Origin: Paenibacillus sp. FSL R5-0517
GTDB taxonomy: Bacteria > Bacillota > Bacilli > Paenibacillales > Paenibacillaceae
Reading direction: 5' to 3'
Length of the DNA stretch: 64,000 bases
Assembly: GCF_037974355.1 (NCBI RefSeq)
Contig: NZ_CP150235.1
Coordinates: 1,736,001-1,800,000 of the forward strand
Of this stretch, positions 7,958-16,879 are shown piece after piece (within the stretch, counting starts at the first letter, position 1; every line of letters starts with the position of its first letter). The translations under genes and the position numbers were made by a program. Under the pieces are notes generated by a model. It was not told the origin of the DNA, made no database searches, and saw nothing but the letters and a program-made list of their open reading frames with translations.

Positions 7958-9568
7958 TTATTTATGCTGGTCTCTGTATTCCTGCGGCGTAACGCCGAAT
8001 TGACGCTTGAACACTTTGATAAAATAAGCCGGGTCCATATAACCAATCTCCATGCTGATTTCATACACTTTTTTGGTGGTCGTCACCAGCTTGTGGCAGG
8101 CCCGATCCATGCGCAGACGCGAGATATAATCACTGATGCCTTCGCCGGTTTCGATTTTGTAAATCTTGGACAGATGGGTTGGGTGCAGATTCACATGATC
8201 TGCAAGCACACGCAAAGATACATCCAGATGCAGGTTTTTATCTGTAAAATCCTGAATCTTCTTCACATAATCCGAACGAATGTCCTTGATCTCATTGGAT
8301 GTGCCTTCCTTGAGTTTGCCGAGCACGCTGAGTGACCATTTCCGCAATTTGCTGATGGTAGCGAAAACTTCGCCACTTTGCAAATCCTCAACATCATTTC
8401 CCATTAAAGTGGTCAGAGTCAGCTTGTTTCGGTGGGCGATGTTGGTGAATGAAGCTGTAATGAGGAAACCTGCCTCCATGCAGTGCTCCCAGGATTCCGA
8501 CCATTTCTCATCCAGCTCTGCGCAGACCGCGAGGATTTTCTCTTCGGCGGCATCCCACTGTCCGCTTTCCAACAGACTAATAAATGTGGGCGGGGTGTAC
8601 AGCACATCCAAAGGACCTTGCGCCGCAGGTGTCTCGACATCGCTAACGCGCATGACAAATTCGCGTTCGTCGCCGACGATCTGCCGGAAATAGGCGGAAG
8701 CCTGACGGAAACGATCGTAAATCTGTTCCGGGAAGGTGAACCACTCGGTGATAACGATGGAGAGGGAGCCTTTCAGAAACTGTTTTACTTTGGATTGAAG
8801 CTGAATGGACAGCTTCTCCAGCATGGTTTCTTTGCCAATATCGCCTTTCCGTTCTTTCAACTGAAGCAAAAACACCAGATATCCGTGCTCCTCCTTCACG
8901 CCCCACACTTCCATAAACTCACCCATAATCTCTTCCGCCATGTTGATGATCGCATATTCGATCAGGGTCTGATCATTGCTGTCATAGTGTCCGAATTCTT
9001 CTTCCAAACGAACCAGCATTAACGCGGCATCCCCGGTGTGAAAAGGGAGATCGTAATTGGCGAGTTTCCGCTCCCATTCGGCAGCGGCGATTCGTTGTCC
9101 CTGCAAAGCCCCAAGGAGCAGTCGTCCTCGCAAATGGGGGAGATTCTCTCGCAACGTAAACTGGGTCCGTGTCAGTGAGCTGACCAGTTCCCATTCATTG
9201 TTCAATTGATCGATCGCCTTCTGCACAGCACCCATTAGTTCATCGTCAGTGGGCGGCTTCAGCAGATAGTCTACGGCTTCGAACTGGATGGCTTTTTTGG
9301 CGTAATCAAATTCGGAATACCCGGATAACAGGATGCATTTTATCTTTTTGTCCCGGATGCGGATGCGTTCGATCAGTTCTATGCCTGTCATTTCGGGCAT
9401 CTGAATGTCCGAGATCACGATATCAATGGGGTGGGTGTCGATCATCTGTAGTGCTTCGTGTGCCGAGTATGCTTTATGCACATGTTCGATCCCGAGCGTA
9501 TGCCAGGGCTTGGTCATGGACAGGTTATCCACCCAATGTGCTTCATCGTCTACGATCATCATTTGCAT
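7958..9568 (-). CDS. YesN-type response regulator, AraC-family
   Basis: About 536 residues. An N-terminal receiver domain carries MIVDDE, phospho-acceptor Asp in VISDIQMP and Lys in LLKPP. A central region of about 270 residues has no clear motif. The C-terminal pair of AraC helix-turn-helices ends with IGYMDPAYFIKVFKRQFGVTPQEYR. The start at 9568 is chosen because AAGGAG lies 9 bases upstream; the longest ORF starts 27 bases earlier without a site. It pairs with the YesM-type kinase 440 bases to the right. The pair normally activates the adjacent sugar importer. Confidence 0.9.
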   Translation of the reverse strand: MQMMIVDDEAHWVDNLSMTKPWHTLGIEHVHKAYSAHEALQMIDTHPIDIVISDIQMPEMTGIELIERIRIRDKKIKCILLSGYSEFDYAKKAIQFEAVDYLLKPPTDDELMGAVQKAIDQLNNEWELVSSLTRTQFTLRENLPHLRGRLLLGALQGQRIAAAEWERKLANYDLPFHTGDAALMLVRLEEEFGHYDSNDQTLIEYAIINMAEEIMGEFMEVWGVKEEHGYLVFLLQLKERKGDIGKETMLEKLSIQLQSKVKQFLKGSLSIVITEWFTFPEQIYDRFRQASAYFRQIVGDEREFVMRVSDVETPAAQGPLDVLYTPPTFISLLESGQWDAAEEKILAVCAELDEKWSESWEHCMEAGFLITASFTNIAHRNKLTLTTLMGNDVEDLQSGEVFATISKLRKWSLSVLGKLKEGTSNEIKDIRSDYVKKIQDFTDKNLHLDVSLRVLADHVNLHPTHLSKIYKIETGEGISDYISRLRMDRACHKLVTTTKKVYEISMEIGYMDPAYFIKVFKRQFGVTPQEYRDQHK

Positions 9569-9726
9569 GGTGTTTGTCTCCTTGGTGGTATACAAGTCTT
9601 AAAAGTTAAAATCAATGGATGCTTTTGTGAACGAGGTCGCTACGGATTCGAAGGGTTCTTTCGATCGCTGTTCAAGCCCCATTTTCTGAATTAGATGATT
9701 ATAAGGTTAAAATGATACTTGAAAGG

Positions 9727-9960
9727 CGAACACTTCGTTTCTACAGAATCCCTTCAATTCTTCGCTTTGGTTCACGTAAAGTCTAACCCTTTATTTTAAA
9801 AATGAGCCCTATATAAAGGTTGAATTTGTAATAAGGGCGAAGGCTGCGATTCTAGTGCAGCCTTTTTAGTAAAAGCCGCACAAGAAAACAATTCCGAGCA
9901 CTCCGTTTCTTCAGGTTTTTTCTGTCCTCTGCGTTATCGTGTACATGATCTTGTTCAAAA
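9727..9960. repeat. two copies of a dispersed intergenic repeat
   Basis: Copy one (about 9727-9782) reads GCGAACACTTCGTTTCT...TTCACGTAAA. Copy two (about 9895-9950) reads GAGCACTCCGTTTCTTCAGG...CTGTCCTCTGCGTT. A closer relative of copy two is at 48343-48400. No coding potential. The 9569-10006 gap between yesN- and yesM-like genes otherwise holds only a terminator. Confidence 0.5.
9842..9867 (+). terminator. terminator-like hairpin
   Basis: GGCTGC / GCAGCC stem followed by TTTTT on the plus strand. It lies between two minus-strand genes, so its partner transcript is unclear. Confidence 0.55.
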
Positions 9961-10006
9961 TCAAATAGTCAACTCATCGTTCGTATCATATCAATTCGTA
10001 TCGGTA

Positions 10007-11803
10007 TTACCTTTTATCGGAATCTGTGTCCTCTTTTGATATCTCCCAGATGATTTCGGTTCGGAATCCGCCAAGTGGGGATGGGCCGAATAGGAGGTAG
10101 GAATGGCTTCCGAATGTGTGCATGATTCGTTGGTTCGTATTCCAAAGGCCGCAGCCCATTTCTTCCTGTAAAGGTTCCTGCATCTTCAAGTTCAGCGCTT
10201 CGTACTGTTCCGGGCTTAGGCCTGGCCCATCGTCGTCGATGTATATTCTGCCAAAACCGTTCTTGCGCTCCCCGGTAATTCGGATTTCCCCGGATGAATA
10301 GGACTTCGCTACACCGTGTATGACGGAATTCTCAACCATCGGTTGAAGCATTAATCGCGGCACCGATTGGGCAAGCATGTCCTCAGGGATAGCGATGTGA
10401 TATTCAATCCGACCATTGCGCAGCTTCTGGATATCCAGATAGTTGATCAGCAGCTTGATCTCTTCCTGAAGCGACGATGTCTCCTTTTCCATACGGGTGG
10501 TGTAGCGATAATACGCACTTAGATTATGCGCCATGGACACCACGGCTTGCTCGTCCTTCATCTGGGCCATGTTGATGATATAGCCTAGACAATTATATAG
10601 GAAATGCGGATTGATCTGTGCTTGTAATTGCTTTAGTGTAGCTTCCCTGGCTCTAATCTTCTCATGGAACACATTCTCGATCAGATCCTGAATCTGATGG
10701 GACATATCGTTGAATCGGCGGAACAGGAATGAGAATTCATTCTGGTTTTTGCTATGCAGTCGAACAGAATAATCGCCTTGCTCGACGCGGCGTAAACCTT
10801 TGATCAGCTGTTTGATCGGATACTGGACATTTCGGTACAGCAGGATGGAAGCCGAGATGCCCACAACGAGTAGCAAAATCATACTGGTGTAGAACAGATT
10901 CTGACTGAGCGAGATGGGTTTCAAAATCTGATACAGCGGGATGACGTCAACCAGATGCCAATCCAGATAGGTGGACTTCACGGAGCTAACCAGATATTTC
11001 TTTCCGTTCAGTTCGACCACGTCCTGTGTGGTATCCTCTGGCGAGTGCGTATCCAGATACTGAGTGAGTGCTGCGGATAATTGCTTGTCCGCGCTGCGAT
11101 TCAGAATGGGTGCATTTCCTTTGTGATATAAGAAAGGATCGCCTTGTCCGCCGGCTTTATACGTATCCAGCATATTCTGAATATTCTCATAGCTGAAGCT
11201 GGCTTCAATCACCAGATTGCTTCCTGTGAGCATTCCAGGTTGGGCAAGGGAGTCCGTAAAGAACCAGTAGAAGGATTTCATCTCATCCTGTGATTCGGCA
11301 CTTTGGTCCCCATAGGTCCATTGTCCGCTCATATTTTTTTTCAAATACGCCTCATCATATCCTGTAGTTCGGTTGTAGTTGGCGATGACATCCTCATTCT
11401 GCTGTGAATACACCGCATATCGGGTAGGCCATATATCGGTAACGCTCGTCTGAAGCGTCATCTTCTCCTGAATCACATAACGGGTCTGCATCCGGTCATA
11501 TCGATCATCCCACATGTTCAGGCCGTTGAAGGCTCTGACATTCGGATCACGGGAGAGAATCAGGCTGAAATCCATCATCTGATTGATACGCGAGTCGATC
11601 TGACTGGACAAGAACGTGAGCTGTTTCGTGTTGGAGATCTGCAATTCTTTGCTGACGACATCATAGGTGACGTTGTTCGAGTAGGTGTACATGATCAGAA
11701 TGGGGATGAACAAGACCACAATTAACAGATTTATTTTGGCAAACAGACTGAATCGGGATCTGGTTTTATTTTGAAAAGGCATGAAGCGCTTCCATATATA
11801 CAT
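10007..11803 (-). CDS. YesM-type sensor histidine kinase
   Basis: 598 residues. Two membrane segments (about 23-45 and 300-320) enclose a large extracellular sensor. HAMP follows (LRRVEQGDYSV), then the His_kinase domain QINPHFLYNCLGYI with the phospho-acceptor His, and a HATPase region (MLQPMVENSVIHG, DDDGPGL, GLWNTNQR). This is the standard order for YesM kinases, which sense an extracellular sugar and phosphorylate a YesN regulator. AAGGAG sits 7 bases before the ATG. It is divergent from the permease genes across a 170-base promoter region. Confidence 0.92.
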   Translation of the reverse strand: MYIWKRFMPFQNKTRSRFSLFAKINLLIVVLFIPILIMYTYSNNVTYDVVSKELQISNTKQLTFLSSQIDSRINQMMDFSLILSRDPNVRAFNGLNMWDDRYDRMQTRYVIQEKMTLQTSVTDIWPTRYAVYSQQNEDVIANYNRTTGYDEAYLKKNMSGQWTYGDQSAESQDEMKSFYWFFTDSLAQPGMLTGSNLVIEASFSYENIQNMLDTYKAGGQGDPFLYHKGNAPILNRSADKQLSAALTQYLDTHSPEDTTQDVVELNGKKYLVSSVKSTYLDWHLVDVIPLYQILKPISLSQNLFYTSMILLLVVGISASILLYRNVQYPIKQLIKGLRRVEQGDYSVRLHSKNQNEFSFLFRRFNDMSHQIQDLIENVFHEKIRAREATLKQLQAQINPHFLYNCLGYIINMAQMKDEQAVVSMAHNLSAYYRYTTRMEKETSSLQEEIKLLINYLDIQKLRNGRIEYHIAIPEDMLAQSVPRLMLQPMVENSVIHGVAKSYSSGEIRITGERKNGFGRIYIDDDGPGLSPEQYEALNLKMQEPLQEEMGCGLWNTNQRIMHTFGSHSYLLFGPSPLGGFRTEIIWEISKEDTDSDKR

Positions 11804-11972
11804 AAAAAGTCTCCTTCTAATTCGTGTGTAAACAACTGTTTCTAGGATGGCCCTAACAAAACACTATCAAGCCTAACAATGTTATATAGCAGACCTCAGT
11901 ATGGCTTGATACTATTTATATCAGAGAACCCCATCACACACAAAAACTTTTTTTGGGAACAGGAGCAGTGCT

Positions 11973-12935
11973 ATGGAGGCTAAATTGGAGGGTAAGCGGG
12001 TCCCGCAGGCAAACGTTGGGAACAAGCTGGAAAAAAAGAGAAAAAAACGCTACAAACAGCCATGGATTCTGCACTTCATGGTGTTGCCGGCGGCCATTAT
12101 GGTCTTTATATTTTCATACATTCCGATGTCCGGGATTTTGATGGCATTTCAGGATTATAAACCTGCACTGGGATTTTTCAATTCCGAATGGGTAGGGCTA
12201 AAGCACTTCAGGTACATGTGGGAAAATGATTATTTCCTGCAAATTACGTGGAACACGCTATTTTTTGCCTGTACGAAGATCGTCATGAATCTGATCATTC
12301 CGTTTGTCTTCGCCTTATTGCTCAACGAGGTACGGAAGATGGCACTGAAAAGAACGATTCAGACGCTCGTGTATCTACCGCACTTTCTGTCTTGGGTAAC
12401 GTTATCCGGTATCCTGATCGACATTCTGGCCCAGACGGGTATTGTCAATCAGTTCCTGGTTTCGGTATTCGGCATCAAGCCGATCTTCTTCCTGGGGGAT
12501 GGCAGCTGGTTCCGATTCACGATTATCGCGAGTGATGTCTGGAAAGAGTTTGGTTTCAACACCATCATCTTCCTTGCGGCATTGTCCGGCATTAACCCGG
12601 CTCTATATGAAGCGGCTGAAGTGGACGGCGCAGGACGCTGGAAGCAAACGATGTATATTACCATCCCGGCACTTATTCCGATTGGGATCGTCATCGCGAC
12701 CCTGGCACTGGGGAACGTGCTTAACGCCAACTTTGACCAGATCTTTAACTTATATAGTCCATTAATTTACCAACAAGGCGATATTATCGATACGTTTGTG
12801 TATAGAGAAGGTCTGCTTAGTGGGCAGTTCAGTTTCGCTACCGCTGTGAATCTGTTCAAATCGGTCATCAGCCTGATCCTGATTGTGATCTCGTACCGAC
12901 TGGCTTACCGATTCGCCGGATACCGAATTTTCTAG
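11973..12935 (+). CDS. sugar ABC transporter permease (LplB/YteP type)
   Basis: 320 residues with a basic N-terminus (about 1-30) and six predicted membrane helices. The EAA loop reads YEAAEVDGAGRWKQTMYITIPAL, the site where the ATPase docks. It matches the first permease of the LplB family. The companion permease starts 16 bases downstream, and the binding protein and YesMN regulators lie to the left. No ATPase gene is near; this transporter class shares a genome-wide MsmX-type ATPase (family knowledge). Confidence 0.93.
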   Translation: MEAKLEGKRVPQANVGNKLEKKRKKRYKQPWILHFMVLPAAIMVFIFSYIPMSGILMAFQDYKPALGFFNSEWVGLKHFRYMWENDYFLQITWNTLFFACTKIVMNLIIPFVFALLLNEVRKMALKRTIQTLVYLPHFLSWVTLSGILIDILAQTGIVNQFLVSVFGIKPIFFLGDGSWFRFTIIASDVWKEFGFNTIIFLAALSGINPALYEAAEVDGAGRWKQTMYITIPALIPIGIVIATLALGNVLNANFDQIFNLYSPLIYQQGDIIDTFVYREGLLSGQFSFATAVNLFKSVISLILIVISYRLAYRFAGYRIF

Positions 12936-12951
12936 AGAGGAGGACGAACGA

Positions 12952-13824
12952 ATGTATCATAAAACGATGCCTTACCGCATATTCAGCATATTCAACAATG
13001 TGTTACTGACCCTGCTTTCACTGCTCTGCTTGCTGCCTTTGTATCACTTGCTCATGGTATCTCTTAGCGCATCTGCACCTGCGAATGCTGGTCTCGTCAC
13101 GTTCTGGCCGATTGGATTTACATTGGAGGCGTATGCAAAAACATTTGCCAATACCAACTTCCTCTCCTCCTTATGGGTATCCGTGGAGCGGACCGTACTC
13201 GGTACAGGGCTTGCGTTAATCGTCAATACACTTGCAGCCTATGCGCTGTCCAAGGAGACGCGGGTGTTCCGCGCACGTAACATCTATCTGTGGTATTTTG
13301 TCATCACGATGCTGTTCAGCGGTGGCCTCATTCCGGGGTATATCCTGATTTTGAAGCTGGGTCTGATGAACACATTGCTGGCCTTGATCCTGCCGGGATT
13401 GGTTGCGGTGTTCAACATCATTCTGCTGCTCAATTTCTTCCGTACCGTTCCGAAGGATCTGGAGGAAGCTGCATTTATCGATGGCGCAGGACATTTCCAG
13501 ACGTTTATCAAAATCTATCTGCCGGTCTCCGTACCTGTTATTGCAACGGTTTCACTCTTCATGATGGTTGGGCACTGGAACGCATACTTTGATGGGATTA
13601 TCTACATCCGTGATGCGGAAAAGCTACCACTCGCGACATTCATGCAGACGATCATCGTGCAGGCCGACATGTCGAAGCTTGATCCGGAAGCGGTGAAGAA
13701 CCTGTCCCAACGGACCATTCGGGCTTCGCAGATCTTTATCAGCGCACTGCCGATCCTGCTCGTGTACCCGTTCCTGCAACGGTACTTTGTAACGGGGATT
13801 GTGGTTGGTGCTGTTAAGGAGTAG
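12952..13824 (+). CDS. carbohydrate ABC transporter permease (LplC/YtcP type)
   Basis: 290 residues, six predicted membrane helices, with an EAA loop reading LEEAAFIDGAGHFQTFIKIYLPVSVPV. It ends in the family-typical RYFVTGIVVGAVKE. GAGAGGAGG precedes the start. It is the second subunit of the channel formed with the upstream permease, and the operon ends at the terminator near 13900. Confidence 0.93.
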   Translation: MYHKTMPYRIFSIFNNVLLTLLSLLCLLPLYHLLMVSLSASAPANAGLVTFWPIGFTLEAYAKTFANTNFLSSLWVSVERTVLGTGLALIVNTLAAYALSKETRVFRARNIYLWYFVITMLFSGGLIPGYILILKLGLMNTLLALILPGLVAVFNIILLLNFFRTVPKDLEEAAFIDGAGHFQTFIKIYLPVSVPVIATVSLFMMVGHWNAYFDGIIYIRDAEKLPLATFMQTIIVQADMSKLDPEAVKNLSQRTIRASQIFISALPILLVYPFLQRYFVTGIVVGAVKE

Positions 13825-13895
13825 GGAACGTAAATGTAAACATGTGTTGCTCAACTGAAAGGAATGTATTATGAAAAAGGAGTTACTGAACTGGG

Positions 13896-13922
13896 GAAGG
13901 CCAGGGAGGTGGCTTCTTTTTT
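13896..13922 (+). terminator. rho-independent terminator after permease operon
   Basis: GAAGGCCA / TGGCTTC stem followed by a run of T. It separates the permease operon from the kinase gene. Confidence 0.7.
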
Positions 13923-14034
13923 GTGTATGAAAAAAGAACGCTGAATATATGTAGTGTATTACCTTTATTTGAATAAAATGGTACATTGGAAGTTGATGAA
14001 AGAGTTGTTTTATTAAGCCGAGAGGATGAATACG

Positions 14035-15654
14035 ATGATGGATCAAAACTTGAAACAAGCAATAGTCAGGGGAGAAACTTCGCTGGGCATTGAATTTGGA
14101 TCCACACGAATCAAAGCTGTACTTATTGATCACCATTTTAATACCATCTGTTCCAGCAGTTATGAGTGGGAAAATCAATTGATTGACGGTTACTGGACTT
14201 ACCATATGAATGATATGATTCACGGCTTGCAACAAACCTATTATCAATTAAAGCAAGAGATTGAAACAAATTATGGTGTAACGATACAAAAAATTGGCTC
14301 AATCGGATGTTCTGCCATGATGCAGGGTTACATTGCACTTGATCAGGCAGGGGAGTTATTGGTTCCGTTTCGTACATGGCGTAATGCAACAACGAGTATG
14401 GCTGCATCGGAGCTAACCGAGAAATTCCAGTTTAAAATTCCAGAGCGCTGGAGCATCGCACATTTGTATCAAGCGATTTTGAATGGAGAAGAGCACGTAG
14501 CTAACATCAATTATATTACGACACTATCGGGATACATACATCGGCTGTTAACTGGCAGTAAAGCTATAGGTATAGGGGATGCCTCAGGCATGTTCCCAAT
14601 TAATGAATCCACACTGGAATATCATGAAGGTATGGTGAAAAAGTTTGACGATATCATTGCCGATAGAGGCCACGCGTGGAATCTTAAAGATATTTTACCT
14701 AAAGTGTATACTGCCGGTGAACATGCCGGATATCTTAGTGCAGCTGGTGCCCGACTGTTAGATCCATCAGGCAGCTTGGAATCCAATATTCCACTTTGCC
14801 CTCCGGAAGGCGATGCTGGAACAGGCATGGTTGCTACGAATAGTGTCCAAAAATGTACGGGCAACATTTCCGTGGGTACATCGATTTTTGCCATGATTGT
14901 ATTAGAGAAAAACCTATCTGCGGTATACCCTGAGATTGATATTGTCACTACACCTGATGGCAATCCTGTGGCTATGGTGCTTGCGAATAACTGCTCCAGC
15001 GATATTAATGCCTGGGTCGACTTGTTCCGTGAATTTTATGTGGCGATGGGGATGAAACCCGATATGAATCAGTTATTTAGCGTCTTGTTCAATGAAGCGC
15101 TGAAAGCTGACGCGGATGGCGGTGGCTTACTGAGCTACGGCTACTATTCAGGCGAGAACATTACAGGAATTGCGAAAGGTCGTCCGTTGTTCGTGCGTTC
15201 TCCAGAGAGTCGCTTCAATCTGGCAAACTTCATGAGAGTCCATCTGTTTGCTGCATTTGCTGCACTCAGGCTCGGACTGGATATTCTCACACAGAAGGAG
15301 CACGTAACGATTGAGCACATATGGGCGCATGGCGGATTGTTCAAAACCCCACTTGTCGCTCAAAAAATGTGCGCATCCGCACTGAATATTCCCGTTTCGG
15401 TCATGTCTACCGCGGGCGAAGGCGGAGCATGGGGAATGGCTATTTTGGCTTCCTACATGGTGAATAAGCAGCAGCATGAGGGTTTGGCGGAGTACCTTAC
15501 TACTAAGGTGTTTATTGATGCAGAAGGACAAGAGGTTTCTCCAAATAGCGCGGATGTGAATGGATTTGCCTTGTTCATGGAGCGTTACACTGAAGGACTG
15601 GCCATTGAGCAGTCAGCAGTAGATCATTTCGTGGAAAATGGGAAGAAAGCCTGA
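14035..15654 (+). CDS. FGGY-family carbohydrate kinase
   Basis: About 539 residues. The N-terminal phosphate-binding loop reads SLGIEFGSTRIKAVLID. Later motifs include GDAGTGMVATNS and the C-terminal AHGGLFKTPLVAQKM and STAGEGGAWGMAIL, as in ATP-dependent sugar kinases of the xylulokinase/ribulokinase group. ATG 14035 fits GAGG at 14022 better than ATG 14026, which abuts it. It stands alone between terminators beside a sugar importer and may phosphorylate an incoming sugar or its isomer. Exact substrate is not readable from sequence. Confidence 0.85.
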   Translation: MMDQNLKQAIVRGETSLGIEFGSTRIKAVLIDHHFNTICSSSYEWENQLIDGYWTYHMNDMIHGLQQTYYQLKQEIETNYGVTIQKIGSIGCSAMMQGYIALDQAGELLVPFRTWRNATTSMAASELTEKFQFKIPERWSIAHLYQAILNGEEHVANINYITTLSGYIHRLLTGSKAIGIGDASGMFPINESTLEYHEGMVKKFDDIIADRGHAWNLKDILPKVYTAGEHAGYLSAAGARLLDPSGSLESNIPLCPPEGDAGTGMVATNSVQKCTGNISVGTSIFAMIVLEKNLSAVYPEIDIVTTPDGNPVAMVLANNCSSDINAWVDLFREFYVAMGMKPDMNQLFSVLFNEALKADADGGGLLSYGYYSGENITGIAKGRPLFVRSPESRFNLANFMRVHLFAAFAALRLGLDILTQKEHVTIEHIWAHGGLFKTPLVAQKMCASALNIPVSVMSTAGEGGAWGMAILASYMVNKQQHEGLAEYLTTKVFIDAEGQEVSPNSADVNGFALFMERYTEGLAIEQSAVDHFVENGKKA

Positions 15655-15689
15655 GAATCAATCATATTTCCTGAAAAGAGAAAACTGGA

Positions 15690-15930
15690 ACGAAGCCCGT
15701 TGCCTACGCTATGCTACCCTGATATAATTCCGATATATCTATCGTATTGGGGGTTATGACGTGGCAATAGGGATAATGCCGGATTGCTCGTTCGCTAGAA
15801 AGCCTTACGCAAAGCCTGAATAGGGGCGGACTTTGTGTAGGGCGCGACAAAAATGAGATCGTTTGCCCTGGAATCAACATCAACATCATGGTTCAACCCG
15901 CAGGCTTTGCACCTTACTTTATTTTCCTAA
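15690..15930 (+). promoter_or_regulatory. structured leader upstream of the FusB-type gene
   Basis: A 13-pair stem GCCTTACGCAAAG / CTTTGTGTAGGGC (about 15802-15842) follows another imperfect hairpin near 15762-15790. A 25-codon ORF (15853-15930, starting MRSFALEST) lies just before the gene. Its start lacks a good ribosome site. The arrangement suggests attenuation or translational control. I could not match it to a known riboswitch. Confidence 0.4.
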
Positions 15931-15952
15931 TAAATATAAGGGGCTGAAAGCC

Positions 15953-16594
15953 ATGCAAACACCATTTATTCACAATCATCAATTCAATTATATTCAAAAA
16001 CAAACTGATTTCCTGCTCAAAACGCTACGCTCGGTCGTGGACCCCAAAGTGTTGGATACGGTCCGTTATACCGTCAGTACGAATGCCGTTGGCATCTTCG
16101 ATGATCTGACGCCGGAACAAAAGCAACTGCTGGAGCAGTTATCCACGTATGAGAAGACACATGAGTTGCAGACCTATCTGAACCAGCTGGAAGCATATCT
16201 GATTCCATTTCCGCAAGTATCCGCGAAGCAAATTCAGAAGCTGTTTCCCAAGGTAAAGAAGCTCAAAGTGCCGGGTCTGGAATCCATCGATTACGCACGT
16301 ACAACTTATCTGAGATGGACCGACATTGCTACCGATCGCTTGTTCATCATGTATCCGCATGAAGGCAGATTCCTGGGTATTGAGGGACGAATTACGGCCA
16401 CGAACAAGAAAGGGTACTGTATGTTTTGTCATCGTCATCAGGAGCTCGGCTTCTTCAACGTGAAGACCAAGAGCTATACGCCGGACAACATTTCTTCCGT
16501 GGCCCAGTATGTATGCATGGATAACACAGCTTGCAACCATAGTATTGCCGATATCACTATGTTGGAGAGGTTTCTTCTCTCGACAGTAAAATAA
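15953..16594 (+). CDS. FusB/Fbp-family elongation factor G-binding protein
   Basis: 213 residues. The helical N-terminal half is followed by a C-terminal treble-clef zinc finger with C156-x2-C159 and C188, C194/H196 (YVCMDNTACNHS). Proteins of this family bind EF-G and release it from ribosomes; some give fusidic acid resistance. The start at 15953 follows AAGGGGCTGAAAGCC; an in-frame ATG at 15863 is probably not used. A structured leader precedes it. Whether this copy protects against fusidic acid is not shown by sequence alone. Confidence 0.85.
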   Translation: MQTPFIHNHQFNYIQKQTDFLLKTLRSVVDPKVLDTVRYTVSTNAVGIFDDLTPEQKQLLEQLSTYEKTHELQTYLNQLEAYLIPFPQVSAKQIQKLFPKVKKLKVPGLESIDYARTTYLRWTDIATDRLFIMYPHEGRFLGIEGRITATNKKGYCMFCHRHQELGFFNVKTKSYTPDNISSVAQYVCMDNTACNHSIADITMLERFLLSTVK

Positions 16595-16628
16595 TGCAAG
16601 TGAATTGCAAACAAGGGATACTGTTTGA

Positions 16629-16733
16629 ATAGAAAATGAGTTAAAAAAGAAACTAGACAACCAGAGTGCCGAAAATGGCAGAGGCGAAAAAACCAGAATC
16701 ATTAATGAAGCTCTGAGACAATACTTCAAGTAA
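16629..16733 (+). pseudogene. remnant of a ribbon-helix-helix antitoxin-like gene
   Basis: An open frame without start codon encodes KKLDNQSAENGRGEKTRIIN followed by EALRQYFK and a stop, resembling the ribbon-helix-helix core of ParD/CopG-like proteins. TGA lies directly upstream in frame and no toxin follows. The rest of the 16595-16879 gap holds only a run of GTTTACG/GTATACG-like short repeats (16765-16797) and a terminator. Confidence 0.35.
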
Positions 16734-16835
16734 CAGTATAGGATTGCATACCACCACTTATTGTTTACGCATATGTTTACGTTTACGTATACGTATGTAT
16801 AGTCTCTATAACCCACCAGCGATTTCAGGGTAGAC

Positions 16836-16878
16836 GCAAAATGCGCGCCCCGATTAAGTATCGGCACGCGCATAGTTT
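16836..16878 (-). terminator. terminator of the secreted papain-fold gene
   Basis: Long stem ATGCGCG..CCGAT / ATCGG..CGCGCAT. T-rich flanks occur on both strands, and the minus-strand side follows the stop codon at 16880 directly. Confidence 0.8.
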
Positions 16879-16879
16879 T

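Noticed and set aside
11776..11793. cre-like TGAAGCGCTTCCA inside the start of the yesM-like gene
   Set aside because: One base short of the 14-base cre pattern and inside coding sequence.
13624..14247. Minus-strand 207-codon frame across the permease end and kinase start
   Set aside because: Crosses two good plus-strand genes and a terminator; composition not protein-like.
15880..15905. tRNA-like GGTTCAACCC
   Set aside because: No D-loop, anticodon arm or acceptor stem could be built around it.
16139..16873. 244-codon minus-strand frame over the FusB-type gene
   Set aside because: It is the antisense shadow of a well-supported gene and has no ribosome site.
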